Assembly (NCBI RefSeq): GCF_022533585.1
Contig: NZ_CP092827.1
Span: 784,001-848,000 of the forward strand
Length of the DNA: 64,000 nucleotides
Reading direction: 5' to 3'
Source of the DNA: Pseudomonas sp. LS.1a
GTDB lineage: Bacteria; Pseudomonadota; Gammaproteobacteria; Pseudomonadales; Pseudomonadaceae
The position numbers were made by a program, and so were the translations under genes. Positions 53,324 to 62,704 of this stretch are shown piece by piece. A model generated the notes under the pieces. That model worked only from the letters and a program-made list of their open reading frames with translations. It made no database searches and had not been told where the DNA came from. Position 1 is the first letter of the stretch. The number at the start of each line of letters is the position of its first letter.

Positions 53324-54213
53324 GGTGCGGTCATCTCTACGGGCTGGCGGTCATGGGCTTGCAGCAAACGCAATGCCGCCTGTGGGGTATCGAACAGGGC
53401 GAGGTTGGGCAGCCGGAGGGCTCGCAGCCGGGCTTCGTGCAGCGCCAGCGTTGGCCCACCGAGCAAGGTCGGTACGGGCAGGTTGGGCAGGGTGCGTTGC
53501 AGCGCCTTTTCATCGATGCGTGGCCCCAGGTGCAGGAGCACGGCGCGCGGTTTGAGCATGGTGACGGCGCATTGCAGGTGCGCGCCGGCAATGGCGTGCT
53601 CCAGCACTTCGACTGGCAGGCCGTTGCTGGTGAACAGCCAGGCGCACAACCACAAATCGGGGTTGAAGGTGCGTTCGCTGTCTTCAGCCAGCAAGATGGC
53701 AGGGCCTTGCAGCAACTGGTTGTCGTGGTAGACCCGGGCGCCCAGCTTGCTGCGCAGCCAGCTGTGGAAAAACACCTGCTCCAGCCGTGCATTGAAGTAG
53801 TTGCGCCAGCGCAGCTCCAGGAGGTCGAGCAGCGGCAACAGCAACTGCTCGCACAGGGTGACGGCCGGGTACAAGGCCATCGCCTGGTTGAGCTGCTGGT
53901 CGAGGGCGCGCTGCGACAGCGTGGCAATGGCCTCGATCAGCTGGAACTGCCGGGCTTGCCAGTCGCCTTTCGGCGCCGTGCTGGCCGGTTTGTCGAGCAG
54001 CTCACGTACCTGGCTGACGGAGGCACCGCGCTGCAGCCAGGCGAGGATCGCCTCGACGCGTGCGACCTGCTCCAGCGGATACAGGCGATGGCCCTTGGCA
54101 GTGCGCTGGGGCTTGAGCAGGCCGTAGCGGCGCTCCCAGGCGCGCAGGGTGACGGGGTTGACGCCCGTGCGGCGAGCCAGTTCGCCGATGGGCAACAGGA
54201 TTTCAGACGGCAT
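53314..54213 (-). CDS. MerR-family regulator of the LitR/PplR type
   Basis: Regulator of 299 residues: MerR helix-turn-helix (LPIGELARRTGVNPVTLRAW then ERRYGLLKPQRTAKGHRLYP) and a long C-terminal domain related to the B12-binding part of LitR/CarH. The canonical cobalamin motif ExxH...DxHxxG is not visible, which fits the class II LitR proteins without bound B12, of which P. putida PplR1 is the studied example. It is encoded between a DUF523 protein and phrB with overlaps on both sides. Two sites fitting its recalled consensus lie at 55191 and 56310, so it probably represses its own operon in the dark. Confidence 0.88.
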   Translation of the reverse strand: MPSEILLPIGELARRTGVNPVTLRAWERRYGLLKPQRTAKGHRLYPLEQVARVEAILAWLQRGASVSQVRELLDKPASTAPKGDWQARQFQLIEAIATLSQRALDQQLNQAMALYPAVTLCEQLLLPLLDLLELRWRNYFNARLEQVFFHSWLRSKLGARVYHDNQLLQGPAILLAEDSERTFNPDLWLCAWLFTSNGLPVEVLEHAIAGAHLQCAVTMLKPRAVLLHLGPRIDEKALQRTLPNLPVPTLLGGPTLALHEARLRALRLPNLALFDTPQAALRLLQAHDRQPVEMTAPCT

Positions 54214-55171
54214 TGCGCAGGCCCAGGCGCTCTGGGTGCGGCTGCAGGTAGGCCTGTTGCTGCAGATACGGGTCGGGGTGCTTGCGCAAGTGGTGCTTGA
54301 GCAGGGTCAGCGGCACCACCAGCGGCACAACGCCTTGCTGGTATTGGCCGATGACGGTCTGCAGCTCGGCTTTGTCCTGCTGAGTGAGCGCGTCCTTGAA
54401 GTAGCCGCTCAGATGCTGCAGCACGTTGCCATGGGTACCACGGCTGGCGCAGCGGCGCAGGGCCTGCATCAGCTGGCTGAAGTAGCGCGGGCCGATGCTT
54501 TGCGGGTCGTCTTCCTTGCTCATGCTGCCGAGCAGGCGCCCCAGGCTGCGGTAGGCTTGGGGGTTGTTGGCCATCAGCAGGTACTTGTAGCGTGAGTGGA
54601 AGCGCACCAGGGCGCCCCGGCTCAGGCCTTCGGCCAGCAGGCGCTGCCAGTCGGCGTAGGCGTACACGCGGCTGATGAAATTCTCGCGCAGCACCGGGTC
54701 GTGCAGGCGGCCTTCTTCTTCCACCGGCAGGTCTGGGCGCCTTGCGCAGAACGCCTGGGCATACACGCCCCGCCCGCTGTTGAAGGCCGGATGGCCATTG
54801 TCCTGGTACACCTTGACCCGCTCCAGGCCACAGGAGGGCGATTTCTGCATGAAAATGTAGCCGCAGATATCGTCGAGTTCGGCGGCCATTTGCTCGCCGT
54901 AGCTGCGCAGCGGGCCGGTCAGGTCCATCCCGGGGTTGCGGGTTCCGACCACTTCCGGTTGCTCGGGGTCGCCGACCAGGCGGATCGGGTCGCGCGGTAC
55001 GCCCAGGCCGATGGCCACCTCCGGGCACACCGGCAACCAGTCGAAGTGTTCCTCGAGCTGCGTGCGGCACAGGTCGGAGGCCTTGTGGCCGCCGTTATAG
55101 CGCACGCTGTGCCCGGTCAGACAGGCGCTGATGGCGATACGCGGCTTGCTGTGGGCGGATGAGTCGTGCAT
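54203..55171 (-). CDS. DUF523 and DUF1722 protein (YbgA type)
   Basis: Protein of 322 residues that fuses DUF523 (residues about 10-160; ISACLTGHSVRYNGGHK, CPEVAIGLGVPRDPIRL, FMQKSPSCGLERVKVY with conserved cysteines) and DUF1722 (about 195-310; RFHSRYKYLLMANNP, HVLQHLSGYFK-like GNVLQHLSGYFKDAL). Function unknown; it is a regular neighbour of photolyase genes (ybgA-phr in E. coli). First gene of the operon DUF523-merR-phrB-SDR, with a LitR-type site just upstream. Confidence 0.92.
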   Translation of the reverse strand: MHDSSAHSKPRIAISACLTGHSVRYNGGHKASDLCRTQLEEHFDWLPVCPEVAIGLGVPRDPIRLVGDPEQPEVVGTRNPGMDLTGPLRSYGEQMAAELDDICGYIFMQKSPSCGLERVKVYQDNGHPAFNSGRGVYAQAFCARRPDLPVEEEGRLHDPVLRENFISRVYAYADWQRLLAEGLSRGALVRFHSRYKYLLMANNPQAYRSLGRLLGSMSKEDDPQSIGPRYFSQLMQALRRCASRGTHGNVLQHLSGYFKDALTQQDKAELQTVIGQYQQGVVPLVVPLTLLKHHLRKHPDPYLQQQAYLQPHPERLGLRNAV

Positions 55172-55190
55172 GGGCTGTCTCCAGATAACC

Positions 55191-55214
55191 TGTACGAAAC
55201 CAAAAACTTGTACA
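55191..55214. promoter_or_regulatory. LitR/PplR1-type operator before the photolyase operon
   Basis: TGTACG-N12-TGTACA (55191-55196 and 55209-55214) lies 20 bp upstream of the DUF523 start. It fits, with one change, the consensus T(G/A)TACA-N12-TGTA(C/T)A that I recall for P. putida PplR1. Both sides carry GTACAGGTT. Confidence 0.75.
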
Positions 55215-55272
55215 GGTTTATTCCAGCACAGCCCTGAAGTTATGCAAACCAGTTTTTTTGTATAGCTCTACA

Positions 55273-56298
<1,026 letters not shown>

Positions 56299-56309
56299 TC
56301 AGGTAAACC

Positions 56310-56333
56310 TGTACAATGCACAAAATTTGTATA
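56310..56333. promoter_or_regulatory. LitR/PplR1-type operator in the divergent promoter
   Basis: TGTACA-N12-TGTATA (56310-56315 and 56328-56333) is a full match to the recalled PplR1 consensus. It is 51 bp from the FAD-oxidoreductase start and 114 bp from the TIGR01777 start, and may control both. Confidence 0.78.
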
Positions 56334-56446
56334 AGGTTATTCCGCGTTGGCAGACAGGTTGACCTATGTTTATCCGAGAGCGTCGGGTCAAAAAAGTGCC
56401 TTGATGTTAAAAATAGACCACCGCCGCATTCTGCGAGGACACAGCC

Positions 56447-57352
56447 ATGCATATATTGCTGACAGGTGGCACCGGGTTGATTGGCAAGCACCTGTGCCAG
56501 TACTGGCTCGGCCAGGGTCATCGCCTGACGGTGTGGAGCCGGCGACCTGAGCAGGTGCCGAAAATTTGTGGCACCGGCGTGCGTGGCATCGCCCGCCTGG
56601 AGCAACTGGAGGCGGATGATCAGTTGGACGCGGTGATCAACCTGGCCGGCGCGCCGATTGCCGACCGGCCCTGGACAGCCGCCCGGCGCAACCTGCTGTG
56701 GGCCAGCCGCGTCAGCCTCACCGAGCAGTTGCTGGCCTGGCTGGGCACCCGTGAACAGCGCCCGCAAGTGCTGATCTCCGGCTCTGCGGTGGGCTGGTAC
56801 GGAGACGGTGGCGAACGCGAGCTGACCGAGGCTTCACCGCCGGTGCGCGAAGATTTCGCCAGCCAGCTGTGCATTGCCTGGGAAGAGACGGCCCTGCGTT
56901 CCCAGGCCCAGGGTATTCGCGTGGTGCTGGTGCGTACCGGGTTGGTGCTGGCCAGTGATGGCGGCTTTTTGTCGCGCCTGCGCGTGCCCTTCAAACTGGG
57001 GCTGGGCGGGCCTTTGGGCGACGGGCGGCAGTGGATGCCCTGGATCCATATAGACGACCAGGTCGCCCTGATTGATTTTCTCTTGCAGCACAAGGATGCC
57101 AGCGGTCCTTATAATGCCTGCGCCCCGGAGCCGGTGCGCAACCGCGAGTTTGCCAGGCGCCTGGGGCGCACCCTGCACCGGCCGGCCTTGCTGCCGGTGC
57201 CGGCACTGCTGCTCAAGGCCGGCCTGGGTGAGCTGTCGACGCTGCTGCTCGGCGGCCAGCGCGCGCGCCCGGTACGTTTGCTGGCGGCAGGCTTCACCTT
57301 CCGCTTCAACGATTTGCAATCGGCCCTGGACAACCTGTCCAGCCGCCTCTGA
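56447..57352 (+). CDS. TIGR01777 family (YfcH-like) NAD-dependent epimerase
   Basis: Extended-SDR-fold protein of 301 residues. N-terminal nucleotide loop [20 protein letters not shown], then [20 protein letters not shown] and [19 protein letters not shown], all typical of the YfcH/TIGR01777 group, and the C-terminal DUF1731 part ([21 protein letters not shown]). The reaction is unknown. It precedes hemH by 13 bp on the same strand, so hemH may be transcribed from the same light-linked promoter. Confidence 0.92.
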   Translation: MHILLTGGTGLIGKHLCQYWLGQGHRLTVWSRRPEQVPKICGTGVRGIARLEQLEADDQLDAVINLAGAPIADRPWTAARRNLLWASRVSLTEQLLAWLGTREQRPQVLISGSAVGWYGDGGERELTEASPPVREDFASQLCIAWEETALRSQAQGIRVVLVRTGLVLASDGGFLSRLRVPFKLGLGGPLGDGRQWMPWIHIDDQVALIDFLLQHKDASGPYNACAPEPVRNREFARRLGRTLHRPALLPVPALLLKAGLGELSTLLLGGQRARPVRLLAAGFTFRFNDLQSALDNLSSRL

Positions 57353-57365
57353 CATAGGACGCTGC

Positions 57366-58379
57366 ATGACCGATCACGCTCTGCTGCTGGTCAACCTGGG
57401 TTCCCCGGCCTCCACCTCGGTGGCCGATGTGCGCCGCTACCTCAACCAGTTCCTCATGGACCCTTACGTGATCGACCTGCCTTGGCCGGTACGGCGCCTG
57501 CTGGTGTCGCTGATCCTGGTCAAGCGCCCGGAGCAGTCGGCACACGCCTATGGCTCGATCTGGTGGGACGAGGGCTCGCCACTGGTGGTGCTGACCCGTC
57601 GCCTGCAGGCGGCGATGGTCGAGCACTGGCCCCATGGCCCGGTGGAGATTGCCATGCGCTATGGCCAGCCAGCCTTGCCCGAGGTACTTGAGCGCCTGGT
57701 GGCCCAGGGTGTGCGCAAGGTGACCCTGGCGCCGCTGTACCCACAGTTCGCCGATAGCACGGTAACCACTGTAGTAGAGCTGGCCAGGCAGACGGTCAGT
57801 GAACGCCAGTTGCCGTTGCAGATGCGCGTGCTGCAGCCGTTCTACGAGCACCCGGACTACATCGAGGCACTGGGCGCCAGCGCCAGGCCTTACCTGGAGC
57901 AGGATTACGATCACCTGTTGCTGAGCTTCCACGGCTTGCCGGAACGGCATCTGAAAAAGCTGGACCCGACTGGCAAACATGACTTCCAGGCGGCCGATTG
58001 CTGCAAGGATGCCAGTGCCGATATGCGTGCGGTGTGTTACCGCGGGCAGTGCCTGGCCACGGCCAGGGCCTTTGCGCAGAAAATGGGCATACCCGATGGC
58101 AAATGGTCGGTGTCTTTCCAGTCGCGGCTGGGGCGGGCCAAGTGGATCGAACCCTATACCGAGGCGCGGTTGGACGAACTGGCCAAGGCCGGGGTGAAGA
58201 AGCTGCTGGTGATGTGCCCGGCGTTCGTGGCCGATTGCATCGAGACGCTGGAGGAGATCGGCATGCGCGGCAGCGAGCAGTTTGTCGAGGCCGGCGGGCA
58301 GGAGCTGGTGCTGGTGCCGTGCCTGAATGATCACCCGGAGTGGGTGAAGGTGCTGGCGGGAATGTGCGAAAAAGCCTGA
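57366..58379 (+). CDS. hemH: Ferrochelatase
   Basis: Inserts Fe2+ into protoporphyrin IX, the last step of haem synthesis. 337 residues: [20 protein letters not shown] at the start, the metal-binding His in [15 protein letters not shown], and [20 protein letters not shown]. Start at ATG 57366 ([10 protein letters not shown]); the longer frame back to 57072 lies inside the preceding gene. Its coupling with a light-controlled promoter makes sense because free porphyrins are phototoxic; that link is inference. Confidence 0.96.
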   Translation: MTDHALLLVNLGSPASTSVADVRRYLNQFLMDPYVIDLPWPVRRLLVSLILVKRPEQSAHAYGSIWWDEGSPLVVLTRRLQAAMVEHWPHGPVEIAMRYGQPALPEVLERLVAQGVRKVTLAPLYPQFADSTVTTVVELARQTVSERQLPLQMRVLQPFYEHPDYIEALGASARPYLEQDYDHLLLSFHGLPERHLKKLDPTGKHDFQAADCCKDASADMRAVCYRGQCLATARAFAQKMGIPDGKWSVSFQSRLGRAKWIEPYTEARLDELAKAGVKKLLVMCPAFVADCIETLEEIGMRGSEQFVEAGGQELVLVPCLNDHPEWVKVLAGMCEKA

Positions 58380-58398
58380 GTCCAAGGTTGCCTGTTCT

Positions 58399-58493
58399 GG
58401 CCTCTTCGCGGGTAAACCCGCTCCCACAGGTTTTGCACAAGGCCTGAGGGCAGCGGGGTACCTGTGGGAGCGGGTTTACCCGCGAAGTGGCCG
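58399..58493. repeat. Inverted pair of P. putida REP elements
   Basis: Canonical copies at 58399-58430 and 58461-58493 between the convergent hemH and uraA genes. Confidence 0.9.
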
Positions 58494-58511
58494 GGTCAGG
58501 CTAAAGCCGAA

Positions 58512-59786
58512 TCAAGGCAACTGATCATCCAGTTTCTTGTGCTTCCAGCCATCATTGCCCGGCAGGATCAGGTTCAGGGCGATAGCCACGATGGCGCACA
58601 GGGCGATGCCCTTCAGGCCCCAGTCATCCGGGCCGTCACCGCTGCCGATCAGCACGCCGCCGATACCGAACACCAGGGTCACCGACACGATTACCAGGTT
58701 GCGCGCTTCGGCCAGGTCGATCTTGTGGCGGATCATGGTGTTCATGCCCACCGCCGCGATCGAGCCGAACAGCAGGCACAGGATGCCGCCCATCACCGGT
58801 ACCGGGATGCTCTGCAGCAGCGCGCCGAACTTGCCGATGAAGGCCAGGGTGATGGCGAAGACCGCCGCCCAGGTCATGATCTTCGGGTTGTAGTTCTTGG
58901 TCAGCATCACCGCGCCGGTCACTTCGGCATAGGTGGTGTTGGGCGGGCCGCCGAACAGGCCGGCTGCGGTGGTGGCCAGGCCGTCACCCAGCAGGGTGCG
59001 GTGCAGGCCAGGCTTCTTCAGGTAGTCACGGCCGGTCACGCTGCCGACCGCGATCACCCCGCCGATGTGTTCGATCGCCGGTGCCAGGGCAACCGGGACG
59101 ATGAACAGGATGGCCTGCCAGTTGAACGCTGGCGCGGTGAAGTTGGGCAGCTCCAGCCACGGTGCGGCGGCGATCCTGGCAGTGTCGACCACGCCAAAGG
59201 CGAAGGACAGGGCAAAGCCTACCAGCACGCCGGCAATGATCGGCACCAGACGGAAGATGCCCTTGCCGAACACGGCGACGATCAGCGTGGTCAGCAGGGC
59301 CGGCATCGAGATCATCATGGCGGTCTTGTACGGCAGCAGCACGCTGCCGTCACCGGCCTTGCCCATCGCCATGTTGGCGGCGATCGGCGCCATGGCCAGG
59401 CCGATGGAGATGATCACCGGGCCGATCACCACCGGTGGCAGCATGCGGTCGATGAAACCGGTGCCTTTGATTTTCACCATCAGGCCCATGAAGGTGTACA
59501 CGAAGCCTGCGGCCATCACGCCGCCCATGGTCTCGGCCAGGCCGAACTGGCCCTTGGCGAGGATGATCGGGGTGATGAAGGCAAAGCTCGAGGCCAGGAA
59601 CACCGGTACCTGGCGGCCGGTGACCAGCTGGAACAGCAGGGTGCCGATGCCGGCGGTGAACAGCGCGACGTTCGGGTCGAGGCCGGTGATCAGTGGCATC
59701 AGCACCAGCGCGCCGAATGCCACGAAGAGCATCTGCGCGCCCGAAACGACCTGGCGCCAGAGCGGGTCGTTGAAGCCGTCCTGCAT
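58512..59786 (-). CDS. uraA: Uracil permease
   Basis: NCS2-family uracil:proton symporter of 424 residues and about 14 helices. The family motif around the substrate Glu residues is seen in VPVALAPAIEHIGGVIAVGS and FGGPPNTTYAEVTGAVMLTK. It is encoded 2 bp downstream of upp on the same strand, so uptake and salvage of uracil are coupled. Confidence 0.95.
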   Translation of the reverse strand: MQDGFNDPLWRQVVSGAQMLFVAFGALVLMPLITGLDPNVALFTAGIGTLLFQLVTGRQVPVFLASSFAFITPIILAKGQFGLAETMGGVMAAGFVYTFMGLMVKIKGTGFIDRMLPPVVIGPVIISIGLAMAPIAANMAMGKAGDGSVLLPYKTAMMISMPALLTTLIVAVFGKGIFRLVPIIAGVLVGFALSFAFGVVDTARIAAAPWLELPNFTAPAFNWQAILFIVPVALAPAIEHIGGVIAVGSVTGRDYLKKPGLHRTLLGDGLATTAAGLFGGPPNTTYAEVTGAVMLTKNYNPKIMTWAAVFAITLAFIGKFGALLQSIPVPVMGGILCLLFGSIAAVGMNTMIRHKIDLAEARNLVIVSVTLVFGIGGVLIGSGDGPDDWGLKGIALCAIVAIALNLILPGNDGWKHKKLDDQLP

Positions 59787-59788
59787 GG

Positions 59789-60427
59789 TCAGGCGTCCTT
59801 TTGCTTGGTGCCGAAGATCTTGTCACCGGCGTCGCCCAGGCCCGGCACGATGTAGCCGTGTTCGTTCAGGCGCTGGTCGATCGAAGCGGTGTAGATCTGC
59901 ACGTCCGGGTGGGCTTTTTCCACCGCTTCGATGCCTTCAGGCGCGGCGACCAGGACCATGGCGCGGATCTCCTTGCAGCCGGCCTTCTTCAGCAGGTCGA
60001 TGGTGGCGACCATCGAACCGCCGGTGGCCAGCATCGGGTCGATGATCAGGGCCAGGCGCTGGTTGATGTCCGGCGCGAGCTTTTCCAGGTAGGTGTGGGC
60101 TTCGAGGGTTTCCTCGTTGCGGGCAACGCCGACGGCGCTGACCTTGGCACCCGGGATCAGGCTGAGCACGCCATCGAGCATGCCGATACCGGCGCGCAGG
60201 ATCGGCACCACGGTAATCTTCTTGCCGGCGATTTTTTCAACCTGCACCTTGCCGCACCAGCCGTCGATCTCGTAGGTTTCGAGCGGCAGGTCCTGGGTGG
60301 CTTCGTAGGTCAGGAGCGCGCCGACTTCCTGGGCAAGTTCGCGAAAATTCTTGGTGCTGATATCGGCACGGCGCATCAGGCCGAGCTTGTGGCGGATCAG
60401 CGGATGGCGGATCTCACGAGTGGGCAT
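59789..60427 (-). CDS. upp: Uracil phosphoribosyltransferase
   Basis: Converts uracil and PRPP to UMP. 212 residues with the start [17 protein letters not shown], the PRPP-binding loop [20 protein letters not shown], and the uracil-binding C-terminus [16 protein letters not shown]. The ATG at 60427 is the usual start (MPTREIRH); the frame is open to 60451. Divergent from hpt and in operon with uraA. Confidence 0.97.
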   Translation of the reverse strand: MPTREIRHPLIRHKLGLMRRADISTKNFRELAQEVGALLTYEATQDLPLETYEIDGWCGKVQVEKIAGKKITVVPILRAGIGMLDGVLSLIPGAKVSAVGVARNEETLEAHTYLEKLAPDINQRLALIIDPMLATGGSMVATIDLLKKAGCKEIRAMVLVAAPEGIEAVEKAHPDVQIYTASIDQRLNEHGYIVPGLGDAGDKIFGTKQKDA

Positions 60428-60587
60428 AGGGGGGCTCCGAAAGGCGGGCAAAAAAACCGCGCTAGATTAATCTATTCAGCCTGTGCTGTCGTCTGGTCAT
60501 TCTGGACGTTAGTCCATAAATGCTTGATCTGTGACGAGCGGATGCGTACCTTTGCCCGCTTTTCCAAAATGCCCCCCGGAGAGCGCC

Positions 60588-61145
60588 ATGTCCGCCGATC
60601 TCGAGCATATCCGTCAAGTCATGCGTGAAGCTGACTGCCTGTACACCGAAGCCGAAGTCGAAGCGGCCATCGCCAAAGTCGGCGAGCAGATCTGCAAAGA
60701 CCTGCACGACAAGAACCCGGTGGTGTTCTGCGTGATGAACGGCGGCCTGATCTTCTCCGGCAAACTGCTGACCCACCTGCAGTTCCCGCTGGAAGCCAGC
60801 TATCTGCACGCCACCCGCTACCGCAACCAGACCAGTGGCGGCGAGCTGTTCTGGAAGGCCAAGCCGGAAGTGTCGTTCATCGACCGTGACGTGCTGATCG
60901 TCGACGACATCCTCGACGAAGGCCACACCCTCAGCGCCATCATCGAGTTCTGCAAGCATGCCGGCGCGCGCTCGGTGCACACGGCGGTACTGATCGACAA
61001 GGACCATGACCGCAAGGCCAGCCCGGAGCTCAAGGCCAACTACGTGGGCCTGCCCTGCGTCGACCGCTACATCTTCGGTTACGGCATGGACTACAAAGGC
61101 TACTGGCGCAACGCCAACGGCATCTTCGCCGTCAAGGGGTTGTGA
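60588..61145 (+). CDS. hpt: Hypoxanthine-guanine phosphoribosyltransferase
   Basis: Purine salvage enzyme of 185 residues making IMP and GMP from bases and PRPP. The PRPP motif is VLIVDDILDEGHTLSAIIEF, and the flexible loop lies at about LHATRYRNQTSGG. Start at ATG 60588 (MSADLEHIRQVM) with CGGAGAGCGCC before it; the frame is open back to 60531. Divergent from upp: pyrimidine and purine salvage share a 160-bp promoter region. Confidence 0.95.
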   Translation: MSADLEHIRQVMREADCLYTEAEVEAAIAKVGEQICKDLHDKNPVVFCVMNGGLIFSGKLLTHLQFPLEASYLHATRYRNQTSGGELFWKAKPEVSFIDRDVLIVDDILDEGHTLSAIIEFCKHAGARSVHTAVLIDKDHDRKASPELKANYVGLPCVDRYIFGYGMDYKGYWRNANGIFAVKGL

Positions 61146-61147
61146 TC

Positions 61148-61621
61148 ATGCGCCAGCCTGCGTTCATCGACCAATCGCTGTTCGCCGGGCTGGCCGCACA
61201 GGCCGCCGCCAACCCGCGCGGGCGGCAGCATCACACCTTCCATGAGATGGAAGAACCCTGCCACCGCATGGCGGTCGGCCTGCAGCCGGGCACCTACATC
61301 CCGCCGCACCGCCACCTGAGCGCCGACAAGGCCGAAACGCTGATTGCACTCAAGGGGCGCTTCGGTCTGTTGCTTTTCGATGAGCAGGGGGCGGTGACCG
61401 ACAAGCGGGTGCTGCAGGCAGGCGGCAATTGCCTGGGGGTGGACCTGGCCCCCGGCATTTACCATGGGCTGGTGGTGCTGGAGCCGGACAGCATCCTGTT
61501 CGAGTGCAAGGCTGGGCCATACCGGCCGGTGGGCGAGGGTGAGCATGCGCACTGGGCACCGCGCGAAGGAGAAGAGGGCGTGGCCGAGTACCAGGCCTGG
61601 ATGCTCGCGCAGTTCGATTGA
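61148..61621 (+). CDS. WbuC-family cupin metalloprotein
   Basis: Small cupin-fold protein of 157 residues similar to WbuC proteins of O-antigen clusters. Visible are FHEMEEPCHRMAVGLQPGTY, the metal-binding stretch IPPHRHLSADKAETLIALKG (His residues and Glu) and APGIYHGLVVLEPDS with a further His. Function unknown. Two starts are possible: ATG 61148 (chosen) or GTG 61142, which would overlap the hpt stop. Co-transcribed with hpt. Confidence 0.85.
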   Translation: MRQPAFIDQSLFAGLAAQAAANPRGRQHHTFHEMEEPCHRMAVGLQPGTYIPPHRHLSADKAETLIALKGRFGLLLFDEQGAVTDKRVLQAGGNCLGVDLAPGIYHGLVVLEPDSILFECKAGPYRPVGEGEHAHWAPREGEEGVAEYQAWMLAQFD

Positions 61622-61698
61622 TGTTGCCTGCATCGGCCTCATCGCCGGCAAGCCCAGACACAGCATGCTAGAGTGCTCCTTCATTCAAGGAGCCTCAC

Positions 61699-62169
61699 AT
61701 GCGTGCGTTTCTTCCCCTCCTGCTGGCGGTCAGCCTGCCACTCGCCGCCGCACCGCTGCACAGCCAGTTCCTGCCACCTGACGACCAGTCCCTGCGCCAG
61801 GAAGCGCCGACCGGCCAGCAATTGCTGCAAGTGACCGACTACTCGGTGGTCGTGGGCACCCAGCGCCAGTCCGACCAGCAGCCGATCCCGATCACCTCGT
61901 CGTTGCAGGTGCGCCTCAAAGGCAAGCCGCTAAGCAAGGGTGCGACCATCGCCCAGGTGCTGCTGACCTTCGACGGTGAGGCTGCCAAGAGCTTGAAGAA
62001 GCCTGTGTACGACGAGAAAACCCGCACCCTGAGCCTGAATTACCCGCTCAGCGACTACCGGGTGATCATGGACCTGCTGCGCAACGAGACGCTGTATGTG
62101 CAGTTTCTCACGTACGGCAACGGCCACGTCTGGGCCGACCTGCACACCGGTACCGTACGTACGCGTTGA
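61699..62169 (+). CDS. Conserved secreted protein of unknown function
   Basis: Protein of 156 residues with a Sec signal peptide (residues 1-18, LLLAVSLPLAAA) and a mature part rich in beta strands (LLQVTDYSVVVGTQRQSDQQ; TLYVQFLTYGNGHVWADLHT). No enzyme motif or cysteine is seen. CAAGGAGCCTCAC precedes the ATG. I do not recognise a named family; it is probably a Pseudomonas-specific periplasmic protein. Confidence 0.8.
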   Translation: MRAFLPLLLAVSLPLAAAPLHSQFLPPDDQSLRQEAPTGQQLLQVTDYSVVVGTQRQSDQQPIPITSSLQVRLKGKPLSKGATIAQVLLTFDGEAAKSLKKPVYDEKTRTLSLNYPLSDYRVIMDLLRNETLYVQFLTYGNGHVWADLHTGTVRTR

Positions 62170-62237
62170 GGCGCCCGGCCTGCGGGGGGTACACTGCCGG
62201 CCTTCGAAATTTCGTGATGGTCCAGTTGGAGTCGGCA

Positions 62238-62528
62238 ATGCGTAAAGACAAGAAACAGGTAATCGGTGACGAGATCAGCGACGACTACATCAAGACGTTC
62301 CTTCAGTTCGAGCCTGCCGATGGCGTGACCTCGCCGTCGCTGCACAAGCTGGTCAAGGCCTACCGTGGCCTGCGCATCGACGATTTCGAGCGTTTTGTCG
62401 GCTTCTTCGTCGAGGCCGGGCTGGACCTGGATGGCAAGGACGAGCACGGCAAGACCTTTGTCGAACAGATTGCCGACCAGCGCAATGCGGCGGATTACAT
62501 CGAGATCATCGCCAAGGCCCGTGGTTGA
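62238..62528 (+). CDS. PA4642 family protein
   Basis: Small cytoplasmic protein of 96 residues with charged helices (MRKDKKQVIGDEISDDYIKT; LRIDDFERFVGFFVEAGLDL), recalled as the P. aeruginosa PA4642 family and encoded in the same place near mqo. The C-terminal half (GKTFVEQIADQRNAADYIEI) looks like a single ankyrin-like helix pair. Function unknown. Start at ATG 62238 after GTTGGAGTCGGCA; the frame is open to 62166. Confidence 0.82.
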   Translation: MRKDKKQVIGDEISDDYIKTFLQFEPADGVTSPSLHKLVKAYRGLRIDDFERFVGFFVEAGLDLDGKDEHGKTFVEQIADQRNAADYIEIIAKARG

Positions 62529-62544
62529 TTTGTAAACGATGTCT

Positions 62545-62640
62545 CCGGTTTGTACCGCGGGTAAACCCGCTCCCACAGGTACAGCGCAGCCCTAAGCTGT
62601 GGTGCTGTCCTTGTGGGAGCGGGTTTACCCGCGAAAGGGC
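62545..62640. repeat. Inverted pair of P. putida REP elements
   Basis: Copies at 62545-62579 (left flank divergent, CCGGTTTGTACCGCGGG) and 62609-62640 lie between the convergent PA4642-family gene and mqo. Confidence 0.85.
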
Positions 62641-62663
62641 AGAACAGGCTGACATCCAGGCAC

Positions 62664-62690
62664 AAAAAAACGCCCCGAGGGGCGTTTTTT
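62664..62690. terminator. Bidirectional rho-independent terminator
   Basis: CGCCCC-GA-GGGGCG with flanking A7 and T6 runs forms a symmetrical terminator that can serve mqo on the minus strand and the PA4642-family gene on the plus strand. Confidence 0.95.
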
Positions 62691-62704
62691 CGTTACCGGG
62701 CGAA